From: Pimelobacter simplex
GTDB lineage: Bacteria > Actinomycetota > Actinomycetes > Propionibacteriales > Nocardioidaceae
Assembly (NCBI RefSeq): GCF_024662235.1
Contig: NZ_CP096276.1
Coordinates: 4,774,001 to 4,838,000, forward strand
Length of the DNA: 64,000 nt
Direction: 5' to 3'
Part shown: piece after piece, positions 34,204-42,662 of the stretch
Layout of the letters: the number at the start of each line of letters is the position of its first letter
How positions within the stretch are numbered: position 1 is the stretch's first letter
The notes under the pieces: generated by a model
What the model saw: the letters and a program-made list of their open reading frames with translations, nothing else
The model's database searches: none
What the model was told of the DNA's origin: nothing
Made by a program: the position numbers and the translations under genes

Positions 34204-34683
34204 TCAGCCCAGCGCGGCCTCGATGTCGCCGGCGATCTTGCCCGGCTCGGTCGTGGGCGCGTAGCGATCGAGGACGGACCCGTCGCGGCCGACCAGGAAC
34301 TTCGTGAAGTTCCACTTGATCGCGCCGCCGAGGAGGCCGCCCTTCTGGTCCTTGAGCCACTGGTAGAGCGGGTGGGCGCCCTTGCCGTTGACGTCGATCT
34401 TGGCGAACATCGGGAAGCTCACGCCGTAGTTGCGCTCGCAGAAGGCGGCGATCTCGTCCTCGGTGCCGGGCTCCTGGTTCGCGAACTGGTCGCACGGGAA
34501 GCCGAGGACGGTGAAGCCGCGCTCGTGGTAGGCGTCCTGGAGCTCCTGGAGCCCCTGGTACTGGGGGGTGAGGCCGCACTTGGAGGCGGTGTTGACGACC
34601 AGGACCACCGACCCGTCGTACGACGACAGGTCGATCTCCTGGCCATCGATCCCGGTGGCGGCGAAGTCGTGGAGGTTCGTCAC
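34204..34683 (-). CDS. glutathione peroxidase-family thiol peroxidase
   Basis: A 159-residue enzyme from GTG 34683. The peroxidatic Cys lies in VVNTASKCGLTPQYQGLQEL, the Gln/Trp motifs are GFPCDQFANQEPG and IKWNFTKFLVGRDG, and there is no selenocysteine. Actinobacterial members usually use thioredoxin or other thiols rather than glutathione. They reduce peroxides in the cytosol. It overlaps the preceding DUF3592-like gene by GTGA and is the last gene of a six-gene run that starts with the APC permease. Confidence 0.93.
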   Translation of the reverse strand: MTNLHDFAATGIDGQEIDLSSYDGSVVLVVNTASKCGLTPQYQGLQELQDAYHERGFTVLGFPCDQFANQEPGTEDEIAAFCERNYGVSFPMFAKIDVNGKGAHPLYQWLKDQKGGLLGGAIKWNFTKFLVGRDGSVLDRYAPTTEPGKIAGDIEAALG

Positions 34684-35159
34684 CCGGCCAGTGTGGCAGG
34701 TCCGCCGTCGGCACTGTCCGGATCGCGGTCAGCGTCGCGGCGGCGCCGGTGCGCCCACAGGAGCAGGCCGAGCGCCAGCACGATGGCGTCGACGAGGCCG
34801 ATCACGACGTAGCCGAGGGAGCTCGAGGTGGCGCCGGCGACCTGCTGGTTGCCGGGCTTGCCGGGCTGCACGCGGACCTCGATCTGCTTGCTCAGCTCGG
34901 CGCGGTCGTAGGTGGCGCGGTCGACCTCGGCGGGCCAGGTCTGGCCGCTGGGGTCGACGTCCTCCGGCAGCCGGAACCGTACGACGTGCACCGGGTCGGC
35001 GCTGTCCGGCCGCAGCACCTGGGTGTCGGTGACCGTGGCGGCGACGTCGCGGCCGTCCCGGTCGAGCTGGCGGTGCTGCCAGGCCTGGTGGACCAGGGGC
35101 AGGTTGACCACCAGGGCGAGGAGCAGCAGGACCGCGACGGACCCGCGGCCGGCGCGCAC
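34680..35159 (-). CDS. DUF3592-like membrane protein
   Basis: A 159-residue protein from GTG 35159, which nearly abuts the nitroreductase stop (1 bp between). TM helices lie at residues 7-20 and about 123-142, with an extracytosolic beta-rich domain between them (VAATVTDTQVLRPDSADPVH, YDRAELSKQIEVRVQPGKPG). This resembles DUF3592 family proteins. The C-terminus is Asp/Arg-rich. Function unknown. It is translationally coupled to genes on both sides. Confidence 0.7.
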   Translation of the reverse strand: MRAGRGSVAVLLLLALVVNLPLVHQAWQHRQLDRDGRDVAATVTDTQVLRPDSADPVHVVRFRLPEDVDPSGQTWPAEVDRATYDRAELSKQIEVRVQPGKPGNQQVAGATSSSLGYVVIGLVDAIVLALGLLLWAHRRRRDADRDPDSADGGPATLAG

Positions 35160-35160
35160 G

Positions 35161-35769
35161 TCAGGCGACCGTGGGACCCGACGGCGCCAGGCTCGGCCAG
35201 GGCGTGCCCCAGCGCTCGTACGCCGTCTCGTCGAGGGGGCGCCGGTGGCGCTCGCGGAGCTCGCGCTCGGCGTCCCGCTCGGAGACCTCGGCGGGGTTGC
35301 CGCGGACGCCGACGGCGATGCCGGCCAGGAGCCGGGCGGTGTCGGGGATGCCGAGGGCCGCCGCGGCGCCCTCGTGGTCGAATCCCCCGAACTGGTGGGC
35401 GTGCAGGCCCATCGCCTGGGCCTGGAGGGTGAGGTGGGCCGAGGCCTGGCCGACGTCGTGGGCCGGGATGAGGAGGTCGCTGAGCTCGACGCCGTCCTGG
35501 CCGACCTCGAAGGCCGACAGGAAGAGCACCGACGCCCGAGGCACCCAGCCGGAGTTGCCGCGGCTGAGGTGCGGCACGAACGCCTGGTGCTGGGCGCTGC
35601 CGCGCGGGGCGACGACATAGCGCCACGGCTGGCGGTTGCCCGAGCTCGGCGCCCACTGGGCGGCCTCGAGGAGGCGGGTGATCTCGGCGTCGGTGAGCAC
35701 GTGCTCGGCGTCGAAGACGCTGGGGCTCCAGCGCGACCGGAGGGGTTCGGCGATCTCGACCGGGTTCAT
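35161..35769 (-). CDS. nitroreductase-family FMN oxidoreductase
   Basis: A 202-residue protein. The FMN-binding N-terminus has RSRWSPSVFDAEHVL followed by EAAQWAPSSGNRQPWRYVVA, the hallmark of the NfsB/NfnB-like family. The C-terminus holds GIAVGVRGN. These enzymes reduce nitro compounds, quinones or flavins with NAD(P)H. It starts 11 bp after the cupin gene, so it is probably in the same operon as the DMFase-like gene. Confidence 0.9.
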   Translation of the reverse strand: MNPVEIAEPLRSRWSPSVFDAEHVLTDAEITRLLEAAQWAPSSGNRQPWRYVVAPRGSAQHQAFVPHLSRGNSGWVPRASVLFLSAFEVGQDGVELSDLLIPAHDVGQASAHLTLQAQAMGLHAHQFGGFDHEGAAAALGIPDTARLLAGIAVGVRGNPAEVSERDAERELRERHRRPLDETAYERWGTPWPSLAPSGPTVA

Positions 35770-35780
35770 GGGTCGAGTAT

Positions 35781-36155
35781 CTACGGCAGCGCCACGAACA
35801 CCTTCGTCGCGGGCTCGACCGTCTCCCACGTGCCGCTGAAGCCGCGCGGCACGAAGAACGCCTCGCCGGCCCGGAACTCCCGGCGGCCGCCGGCCGCGTC
35901 GACGAGCGCGACGACGCCGGTGAGCATCACGCAGACCTCGTCGTAGGGGTAGTCGTCGAGACGCAGGCTGCCGGGCTCGCCGGTCCAGGCGCCGCCGTAC
36001 GGCCGGGACTCGTCGGCGCCGAAGGAGCGCCACTCGGTCTCCTGCCAGTCGGGCGAGGCGGTGCCCGGCTCCCAGTCCGGTACGACGGGGTGGCCGGTGC
36101 CGACGGCGATGGTGCGGAGGTCGGCGACGGTGGGGGTGGGCGTCGGGGTGCTCAT
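35781..36155 (-). CDS. cupin-domain protein (DUF861-like)
   Basis: A 124-residue protein with a single small cupin barrel: DDYPYDEVCVMLTGVVALVD, then REFRAGEAFFVPRGFSGTWETVE, the layout of the DUF861/EutQ-like cupins. The usual metal-binding His residues are mostly replaced by Tyr, Asp and Glu, so it may bind a ligand rather than catalyse. It overlaps the DMFase-like stop by 4 bp (ATGA) and is therefore tightly coupled with it. Confidence 0.85.
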   Translation of the reverse strand: MSTPTPTPTVADLRTIAVGTGHPVVPDWEPGTASPDWQETEWRSFGADESRPYGGAWTGEPGSLRLDDYPYDEVCVMLTGVVALVDAAGGRREFRAGEAFFVPRGFSGTWETVEPATKVFVALP

Positions 36156-37771
36156 GCGGACTCCTCCGGGACGGGGTGGTCGAGGTGGGCGGCGGCGCCG
36201 AAGCGGCGCAGCACGTTGTGGGTGATCTGCTCGGTGAACGGGTCGTGGTGGATCAGTCCGCTGACCCACTCGGTGGTGCCGGCGTTGAAGACCTCGCCGG
36301 CGCCGCGGCGGAAGGTGGCGACCATGCCGGCGCCGTACCCGCTGGCGAAGCGCTCGGGGACGTCGTCCCCCCACACGGCGCCGAGCAGGTCGTGCATCTC
36401 GGCGAGCGGGGCGCCGATGGGCACCTCACCGTCCCACCGATCGGTCTCGCCGAGGACGGCGGGCGTGAGCGCCACGATGGTCAGGTCCTCGGGCGCGCCG
36501 TCGGTGCCGGTCGCGTAGGGCAGGCCGTGGCGGAAGGTGTAGTCGACGCCGTCGACCTCGAACGCCGCGACGCACACGGGCGCGGCCCCGAACACGTCGC
36601 CGTAGTAGAGGTCGGTGCCGGCGAGCGCCCAGTGCTCGGGCCGGTAGACGGTGTAGCCGCCGCTGCTGCGCGGGGTGGTCGCGCCGTAGCGGGCGTAGGC
36701 GCCGCCGAGCCCGGTCAGGCCCATCGTCGCGGTGCCGGGCCGGTCGATGAACGGCGCGTCCCAGGTCGTGGTGACCCGGGTCGGGTCGGTCGCCATCATC
36801 GGGTCCAGGCGCGGGTCCTTGTAGCAGGTCTGCCGCTGCTCGTCGTCGAGCCGGACCTGCCACACGTAGTTGCCGGCGAACCGGGCCAGACCCCCGCCGC
36901 CGTCGACGAAGCGGTCGACGACATCGCGCATCTCCCACGTCCAGTACTCGTCGTGCCCGACGAGGACCGCCCCGCGGTAGCCGTCGAGCGCCGTGGGGTC
37001 GTCGTGCAGGTCCTGCTGGGTCAGGTAGTCGAAGCGGTAGCCCTGGCGCTCGGCCCACCCCACGAACGGCCGCTCGTACGTCGCCCAGAAGGCGTCGCTG
37101 TGGTGCCGGGTGTAGCCGTGCGTGATCGCCCACTCGTACGTCGGGTGCCGCGGCCGGTAGCCCGGTCCGGGCGTCGCCGGGTTGGCGTTGCGGGGCGCGC
37201 CGTCGGGCAGCCGCAGCATGCCGCGGGCGACCGGCCGCCGGTTCGACAGCACGGGTGCGGGGATGTCGGCGTAGGGGTCGTCGCCGAGCCCGCGGTAGTG
37301 GTTGGCGCCGCCCCAGTCGTTGTAGGCGGTCAGCGTGCCGGTGGTCAGCACGAGCGCCAGCTCGGCGCGCGGCTCCGGCGCCCGGACGACGAAGAAGCCC
37401 TCGCGCTCGTGGCGCCGGCCGTCGGCCTCGACCCCGACCACGACGAGGTAGAAGCCGCTGTCCCAGGTGGGATCGACCGGGATCCGCAGCGCGACCGGCC
37501 AGCCGCAGCCGACCGCGTAGGCGTCGTCGGGAGTGGGGTGCGCGACGCCGGGCTGGTCGCGGGCCGACCAGACCTCGACGGGGTCGGCTCCGTCGCGCAC
37601 CACCCGCACGTCGTACGTCGGCGCGGTGGTGTGCACGCTGAGCCCGACCTCGTCGCCGGGCAGGTAGGAGAACCGGTCGGCGTAGCACCAGATCTCGGGC
37701 GTGGTCGGGTCGGCGCCGGGCCTCTCGACCGGGAAGCCGGGGATGGACCAGGCGTAGCGGGCGGTGCTCAT
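36152..37771 (-). CDS. N,N-dimethylformamidase large-subunit-like amidohydrolase
   Basis: A 539-residue protein related to the C-terminal part of dimethylformamidase (DMFase) beta subunits. Candidate ligands for the mononuclear iron (two Tyr and one Glu in DMFase) are HDEYW (273-277), GNYVW (300-304) and GTTEW (Glu about 501). The order fits, but the assignment is by eye. An N-terminal beta domain (30-130) is present. The small DMFase subunit is not encoded nearby, so the substrate need not be dimethylformamide. It is coupled to an APC permease upstream (ATGA) and a cupin downstream, suggesting uptake and cleavage of an amide or amino-acid-like compound. Confidence 0.8.
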   Translation of the reverse strand: MSTARYAWSIPGFPVERPGADPTTPEIWCYADRFSYLPGDEVGLSVHTTAPTYDVRVVRDGADPVEVWSARDQPGVAHPTPDDAYAVGCGWPVALRIPVDPTWDSGFYLVVVGVEADGRRHEREGFFVVRAPEPRAELALVLTTGTLTAYNDWGGANHYRGLGDDPYADIPAPVLSNRRPVARGMLRLPDGAPRNANPATPGPGYRPRHPTYEWAITHGYTRHHSDAFWATYERPFVGWAERQGYRFDYLTQQDLHDDPTALDGYRGAVLVGHDEYWTWEMRDVVDRFVDGGGGLARFAGNYVWQVRLDDEQRQTCYKDPRLDPMMATDPTRVTTTWDAPFIDRPGTATMGLTGLGGAYARYGATTPRSSGGYTVYRPEHWALAGTDLYYGDVFGAAPVCVAAFEVDGVDYTFRHGLPYATGTDGAPEDLTIVALTPAVLGETDRWDGEVPIGAPLAEMHDLLGAVWGDDVPERFASGYGAGMVATFRRGAGEVFNAGTTEWVSGLIHHDPFTEQITHNVLRRFGAAAHLDHPVPEESA

Positions 37772-39168
37772 CGCGCGGCCACCGCCCCGCGGACCAGGCC
37801 GACCACGAAGGCGACGGCGAGCGGCAGGTTGATGAGCAGGTTGTCGCGGGCGTCGAGACCGGTGAGCAGGCCCATCTTGCTGCAGACGAGGAAGAGCACG
37901 CCCGCCAGGACGACGGCCGCCAGGGCCGGGGCGACCAGTCGCTGCCAGACCCCCTCGTCGGTGCGGTTGCGGGCGAAGAACGCGATCACCGCGATGGAGG
38001 TGAGGATCTGCAGGAACAGCACGCCCACCAAGGTGGGGGTGTTGGTCCAGATGACCACCTGCGTGTAGGGGTCGAGGCTGGACAGGCCGAACCCGGCGAG
38101 CGCGACGACGACCAGGACCGACTGGACGATCACCGCGTGCGAGGGGCTGCCGCTGGCGCGGCCCGTCGTACCGAGGGTGCGGGGCAGGAGGCCCTCGCGA
38201 CCGAGCGCGAACAGGTAGCGGGCACCGGCGTTGTGCAGCGCGAGCACGCCGGCGACGAAGCTGGTGACGATGAGGACCTGCATGACGTCGGTCATGAACG
38301 TGCCGAGATAGCCCTGGTTGACCGCGAACACCAGCTGCGACGGGTCGCCCGCGAGCGCGGCGCCGAGCGCGCCCGGGCCGATCGCCATGAGCAGCACCCA
38401 CGACACGAAGGTGTAGGTCACCGCGAGGATCCCGACCGCGAGGTACGTCGCGCGGGTCACGGTCCGGCGCGGGTCGCGGGCCTCCTCGGCATAGACCGCG
38501 GTCTGCTCGAAGCCGATGTAGACGACGAAGGTGATGACGAAGAGCGAGCCGAGCGCGCTGGCGTCCCAGGTGCCGGGGTCGAAGCCGGAGAGGCTCAGGC
38601 CCTCGGGCGTCCCCTTGACGAGGATCGCGACGGCGAGCGCCACCAGCAGACCGATCTCGCCGATCAGCAGGCACGCGAGCACCCGGGCTCCGACGTCGAC
38701 GCGGCAGTAGGCGACGACCGAGACCACGATGCCGAGGACGACGGCGCACACGCCCCAGGGCAGGTCGATGCCGGCCAGGTCGTCGAGGGTGGTCGAGGCG
38801 AAGAGGCCCGCGGCGGCGCAGAAGCCGATCTCGCCGAGGGTGTAGGCGGCGTACGCGACGAGGGCCGAGCCGGAACCGACGACCCGGCCGAGCCCGCGGG
38901 TGACGTAGGCGTAGAAGGCGCCGGCGTTGCTGACGTGGCGGGACATCGCGCAGAAGCCGACCGCGAAGAGCGCGTACACGAGGCCCGCGGCGAGGTAGCC
39001 GACCGGCGCGCTCTGCCCGCCGACCAGGAACGCGAGCGGCGCGAACCCGGCCATCACGGTCAGCGGCGCCGCCGCCGACACCACGAAGAACACCAGGTGC
39101 CGGGCACTCACGGCGTCGGTGCGCAGGGCGCCGCCGGTCTCGGCAGGCGGAGCGGTGGTGGGTTGCAT
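37768..39168 (-). CDS. APC-family amino acid/polyamine permease
   Basis: A 466-residue permease with about 12-14 membrane helices. ATG 39168 follows GAGGGAG; the open frame begins at 39201, but that leader lies at the operator. Family signatures are VSNAGAFYAYVTRGLGRVVG near helix 2-3 and FEQTAVYAEEARDPRRTVTRA. APC proteins import amino acids, amines or polyamines with protons. As first gene of the DMFase-like operon it probably brings in the substrate. Control is by the divergent TetR. Confidence 0.92.
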   Translation of the reverse strand: MQPTTAPPAETGGALRTDAVSARHLVFFVVSAAAPLTVMAGFAPLAFLVGGQSAPVGYLAAGLVYALFAVGFCAMSRHVSNAGAFYAYVTRGLGRVVGSGSALVAYAAYTLGEIGFCAAAGLFASTTLDDLAGIDLPWGVCAVVLGIVVSVVAYCRVDVGARVLACLLIGEIGLLVALAVAILVKGTPEGLSLSGFDPGTWDASALGSLFVITFVVYIGFEQTAVYAEEARDPRRTVTRATYLAVGILAVTYTFVSWVLLMAIGPGALGAALAGDPSQLVFAVNQGYLGTFMTDVMQVLIVTSFVAGVLALHNAGARYLFALGREGLLPRTLGTTGRASGSPSHAVIVQSVLVVVALAGFGLSSLDPYTQVVIWTNTPTLVGVLFLQILTSIAVIAFFARNRTDEGVWQRLVAPALAAVVLAGVLFLVCSKMGLLTGLDARDNLLINLPLAVAFVVGLVRGAVAAR

Positions 39169-39202
39169 GGCGTCTCCCTCAGGAACATTCTCGTACCGCA
39201 TT

Positions 39203-39273
39203 TGTCTATCGATCGATAGACAGTGGCGTCACTGTAGGGTCCGCCGGGCGGTTTGTCTATCATTCGATAGACT
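39203..39273. promoter_or_regulatory. two TetR operators between APC permease and TetR genes
   Basis: TGTCTATCGATCGATAGACA (39203-39222) is a perfect 20-bp palindrome. TGTCTATC-ATTC-GATAGACT (39254-39273) is the same site with one arm mismatch, 51 bp away. TAGACT (39268-39273) doubles as a -10 ending 6 nt before the TetR ATG. Confidence 0.8.
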
Positions 39274-39279
39274 GCGGCC

Positions 39280-39942
39280 ATGGCACGCGCGAAGGTCACC
39301 CCCGAGCAGATCCTGCGCGAGGCCGCGCGCCTGTTCGCGATCAAGGGCTTCCACGGGACGTCGACCCGCGAGATCGCCGAGGCAGTGGGGGTCCGGCAAC
39401 CGTCGCTGTTCCACCACTTCGCGACCAAGCACGACATCGCGCAGGCGCTCTACGCCTACGACTACGCGCGCTCACCCGGCCTCCAGGGGGTGCGCGAGGT
39501 CCCCGACGGGACACCGGCCGCGGTCGAGCTCTACCAGACGGTGCGCCGCGAGATCCTGGTCGAGATGACGAGTGCCTACGACCTGCGCGGGCTCTACCTC
39601 AGCGCCCTCATCGACGAGCCGGAGTTCGCGCGCTGGCACGCGGCGTACCACGCCGCGATGGCCCACTCCCGCGCGGTGATCGAGCAGGGGATCGCCGACG
39701 GCGAGTTCGCGGACACCCGCGCCCACGTGGTCACCGAGATGCTGGACGCCACGATCAACCAGGCGGTGCGCTGGTCCGGGGCGCAGCGCGAGCGCTCGAT
39801 GCCCGACGACGTCGCGGTCCTCGCGCTGCGGCTGGTCATCGCGCGGCCCAGCCGGATCCCGGCGGTACGCCGCGCGGCCGACCGGCTGCTCGACGCGGCC
39901 GGCACCCCCTGGGAGACCGAGCTCGATCAGCTCGCCGGCTGA
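39280..39942 (+). CDS. TetR-family regulator of the APC/DMFase-like operon
   Basis: A 220-residue TetR protein from ATG 39280 with no ribosome site and a -10-like box just ahead (leaderless). HTH: PEQILREAARLFAIKGFHGT, then STREIAEAVGVRQPSLFHHFATKHDIAQAL (residues 8-58). The C-terminal domain is a standard all-helical sensor. Two strong operators sit between it and the APC permease gene, so it most likely represses both and senses the imported compound. Confidence 0.9.
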   Translation: MARAKVTPEQILREAARLFAIKGFHGTSTREIAEAVGVRQPSLFHHFATKHDIAQALYAYDYARSPGLQGVREVPDGTPAAVELYQTVRREILVEMTSAYDLRGLYLSALIDEPEFARWHAAYHAAMAHSRAVIEQGIADGEFADTRAHVVTEMLDATINQAVRWSGAQRERSMPDDVAVLALRLVIARPSRIPAVRRAADRLLDAAGTPWETELDQLAG

Positions 39943-40688
39943 ACCTCCCAGCGCACGCTCCCGCGCAGCCGGATCGCACAGACGGCGGACTGCATCGGCA
40001 GGTCCAGCGTGATGCCGCCGTCGCCGACCTCGACCCACGCCTCGCCCGGCGCCCCGGACAGGTCGGGGTACCAGGTGCAGTCGTCGGCCTCGGCGTCGCG
40101 CGCGAGATAGCTGTCGAGCACCTCCCACCAGCCGATCTCGCCGGCCTCGCCGCGGCGCATGAGGTCGACCAGGTCGTAGCGACCGGGCCCGGCGTAGGCC
40201 GGCACGGCGAGCGAGAGCTCGTTGAGGGTCGTCGAGCCGAAGCCGACCGGCTCGGGGGACTCGACCCGGACGACGAGCCAGTCGAGCGGCGGCGGGCCGT
40301 CGTCGTACGGCGCACCGCCGTCGCGCTCCTCGACGCTGACCGGCAGCTTCAGGTCGAGCTCGCCCTGCTCACCGCCGGAGATGCTCAGGCGCACCTGACC
40401 GGTCGCCTGGAGCGCGAGCCGCTCGCGCCGCTCCGCCTCCGCGGCGGCCGCGGCGGCCTCCTCGCGGGCGGCGACGTTCTCGGGGCGGGCGGCGGTGACC
40501 CGGCGCGACCACTCCTCGGGCAGCGCGTTCTCGAGGAAGGACGTCACCGCCTCGGCCTGCGAGGCGCGCTCGACGTCCTCGAGGTCGCCGCGCGCCTGCT
40601 CCCGACGTTGGTTGTCGGTGGTCAGCAGCTCGGTCTTCTTCGCCTCGGCCCAGTCCCGGCCGAGCTTGGCGATGTCCTTCCAACCCAT
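39927..40688 (-). CDS. hypothetical protein with coiled-coil N-terminus
   Basis: A 253-residue protein. It begins MGWKDIAKLGRDWAEAKKTE. Residues 15-95 are charged, Ala/Glu-rich and probably coiled-coil. The remainder is beta-rich (ATGQVRLSISGGEQGELDLK, STTLNELSLAVPAYAGPGRY). No signal peptide. Not assigned to a family. It overlaps the TetR gene tail to tail by 16 bp. Confidence 0.7.
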   Translation of the reverse strand: MGWKDIAKLGRDWAEAKKTELLTTDNQRREQARGDLEDVERASQAEAVTSFLENALPEEWSRRVTAARPENVAAREEAAAAAAEAERRERLALQATGQVRLSISGGEQGELDLKLPVSVEERDGGAPYDDGPPPLDWLVVRVESPEPVGFGSTTLNELSLAVPAYAGPGRYDLVDLMRRGEAGEIGWWEVLDSYLARDAEADDCTWYPDLSGAPGEAWVEVGDGGITLDLPMQSAVCAIRLRGSVRWEVQPAS

Positions 40689-40743
40689 CGCGGCACCCTA
40701 GGCGCTCCCTCACCCGGGCGCGGCCGATTCACCCGGAATTTGC

Positions 40744-40956
40744 TCAGGTCGCGGGGAACAGCGGCGCCATCGTGCAGCACAGGTCCTGGGCGCGCTCGCA
40801 CTCCTCCATGCCGGCGATCGCGAGGTAGGCGTTGGCGAACGGGCCGAGGTAGGTCGTCGTCCCCGTCACACCGTCGGTGCAGACCAGGATGTGCGGCTCG
40901 TCAAGGAGCTCCACCTCGATCCGCGCCAGCTGGTCGAACAGCCAGCCCGGCGTCAC
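40744..40956 (-). CDS. small hypothetical protein coupled to the sigma factor gene
   Basis: A 70-residue protein from GTG 40956, which overlaps the sigma-fusion stop by GTGA. The sequence starts VTPGWLFDQLARIEVELLDEP and has CERAQDLCCTMAPLF near the end with three Cys. No TM segment or known domain. Translational coupling suggests that it acts with the sigma-factor fusion. Confidence 0.55.
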   Translation of the reverse strand: MTPGWLFDQLARIEVELLDEPHILVCTDGVTGTTTYLGPFANAYLAIAGMEECERAQDLCCTMAPLFPAT

Positions 40957-42662
40957 GGGCCGGTGACGGGGGTCGGCTCCAGGACGATCGAGGCGGCGTT
41001 GTTGCCCGGCGCGGGGTCCGTCGTGCCCGGCGCCTGGGTGATCGCGGCGTCGACCTGCATCGGCGTCGGGACGAGCAGCCCGAGGACCAGCGCGGCCGCC
41101 GCGGTCTCGGTACCGGTCCAGCGACACGTCACGGTCGTCTCGCTCACGCCGGTGAACGCCGCGCTGCACTGCCAGTCGTTGCTCATCAGGACCGGGTAGA
41201 GCACGAGCTGGTCGAGCACCACGGTCATCGTCGCCTCGGGACGCACGTTGACCACGGGGAGCGTGACCTCGACGTAGGAGACGCCGAGCGAGCCCGACGG
41301 CACGGCGCTCGGCGTACCGAGACCGATGTCGTCGGAGAACACCGGGACCGTCGGGGTCGGCGTCGGGGTCGGCGTCGGCGTGGGGGTCGGCGTGGGCGTC
41401 GGCGTCGGGGTGGGCGTCGGCTGCGGGCGGGTCGAGCTGGGCTCGCGGCTGGGCTTCGAGGTCGGCGACCGCTCCGGCTCGACCGGGATCACCGTCGAGC
41501 TCGACGAGGTCGACTCCACCGGCGGCGGAACCGGTCGCTGGGTCGGCGAGGGCCGCGCCGAGGGCGTCCGGGCCGGCGTGGTGGCACTCGCCTCGCTCGG
41601 CTCGGCGGACGCGGTCGCGCTGATCCGGCCGTCGGCGGCCGGCGCGTCGTCGGAGCTCCCCACCAGCATCGGTACGGCGATCGCGGCCCCCACGACGCCG
41701 GCGGCGACGGTCGCGGCGACCGTCGTCATCAGGCCGTTGCGGCCCACCCCGGCGAGCTTGCCCAGCCCCGCGGCGCCCGCGCCGGCACTCGCGCCGGAGG
41801 CCACCGAGGCGCCCGCCGCGGTCGCGGTGGCGCCGGTGAGCCCGGCCAGTCCCGCCCAGAGCCCGGAGATGCCGGGCAGCCCGAGCACACCCGTGCCGAG
41901 CACGATCGGCACCAGGAGCGCGCCGAGGCGGTTGTTGACGTCGCTGAGGTCGGCCAGCGCGGTGGTGCAGGCCAGGCAGCCGTCGAGGTGCGCCTCGAGG
42001 CCGGGCCGCTTGCGCTTGTCGACCGAGCCGCGCGCATAGGCGGGCAGCAGCGGCAGCCAGGTCGGGCAGTCCGGCGTGGCCGTCGCGGCGGCGCCGTTGA
42101 GGTGGGCCGACAGGTAGGCCTGGCGCAGTCCCTCGCGGGCCCGGAAGGCGAGCGCGGCGACGGCGTTGGGCTTGATGCCGAGGTAGAGCGCGACCTCGTT
42201 CTGGGGCAGCCCCTCGACGGCGGTGTACCAGAGCACCGCCTGCCAGCGCTCCGGGAGACCGCGGAAGGCCTCGCCGACCGCGTGGTTGTCGAAGCGGCCG
42301 TCGGGGTCGTCGGTGAGCGTCAGCGCCTCGCTCGGCGGGAGCGACTCGTAGTCCTCGACCAGGTCGTAGCGGCGCTCGGTGCGCACGGTGTTGCTCCAGA
42401 TGCTCCGGATCGCGGTCAGCAGGTAGGAGCGGAACGAGACCGTCGGGCCGAGGTCGCGCTGGAGCGCGTCGTACACCTTGGCGAAGGCCTCGGCGACGAG
42501 GTCGTCGGCGTGGCTGGGTCCGGCGAGGCGGCCGGCGAAGGCCGTCGCGGCCGCGCGGTGCCGACGGAAGAGCTGGGCGTAGGCGTCGGGATCACCGGCG
42601 CGGACACGACTCAGCAGGACGGGGTCGCCGTCCTGGACCGGGTCGACCAGATGAGCGGTCAT
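40953..42662 (-). CDS. ECF-type sigma factor fused to zinc-finger, membrane span and extracytosolic domain
   Basis: A 569-residue protein from ATG 42662; ATG 42695 is an alternative with similar support. Order of parts: sigma region 2 (about 27-95, LFRRHRAAATAFAGRLAG, then DDLVAEAFAKVYDAL), sigma region 4 (about 130-183, GLPERWQAVLWYTAVEGLPQ), an anti-sigma-like zinc finger HLDGCLAC (His225, Cys229, Cys232), hydrophobic segments (246-280 and the likely TM 311-334), a Ser/Pro/Thr stalk with about 12 Pro-Thr repeats (about 413-438), and a C-terminal 130-residue beta-rich domain. Sigma and anti-sigma in one membrane-spanning chain implies release by proteolysis or a structural role (inference). 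Confidence 0.85.
   Translation of the reverse strand: MTAHLVDPVQDGDPVLLSRVRAGDPDAYAQLFRRHRAAATAFAGRLAGPSHADDLVAEAFAKVYDALQRDLGPTVSFRSYLLTAIRSIWSNTVRTERRYDLVEDYESLPPSEALTLTDDPDGRFDNHAVGEAFRGLPERWQAVLWYTAVEGLPQNEVALYLGIKPNAVAALAFRAREGLRQAYLSAHLNGAAATATPDCPTWLPLLPAYARGSVDKRKRPGLEAHLDGCLACTTALADLSDVNNRLGALLVPIVLGTGVLGLPGISGLWAGLAGLTGATATAAGASVASGASAGAGAAGLGKLAGVGRNGLMTTVAATVAAGVVGAAIAVPMLVGSSDDAPAADGRISATASAEPSEASATTPARTPSARPSPTQRPVPPPVESTSSSSTVIPVEPERSPTSKPSREPSSTRPQPTPTPTPTPTPTPTPTPTPTPTPTVPVFSDDIGLGTPSAVPSGSLGVSYVEVTLPVVNVRPEATMTVVLDQLVLYPVLMSNDWQCSAAFTGVSETTVTCRWTGTETAAAALVLGLLVPTPMQVDAAITQAPGTTDPAPGNNAASIVLEPTPVTGP
41350..41420 (-). repeat. hexanucleotide repeat encoding the Pro-Thr stalk
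   Basis: About twelve tandem 6-bp units of the GTCGG(C/G) or GTGGG(C/G) type, in frame, encode the (PT)n tract of the sigma fusion protein. Repeat number could change by slippage without shifting the frame. Confidence 0.85.

Noticed and set aside
31598..34714. Open frame of over 1000 codons on the minus strand
   Set aside because: Antisense to the MMPL transporter gene; no start signal or recognisable domain.
41350..41420. CRISPR-like direct repeats
   Set aside because: Six-base units without spacers, in frame within a gene, encoding Pro-Thr repeats.
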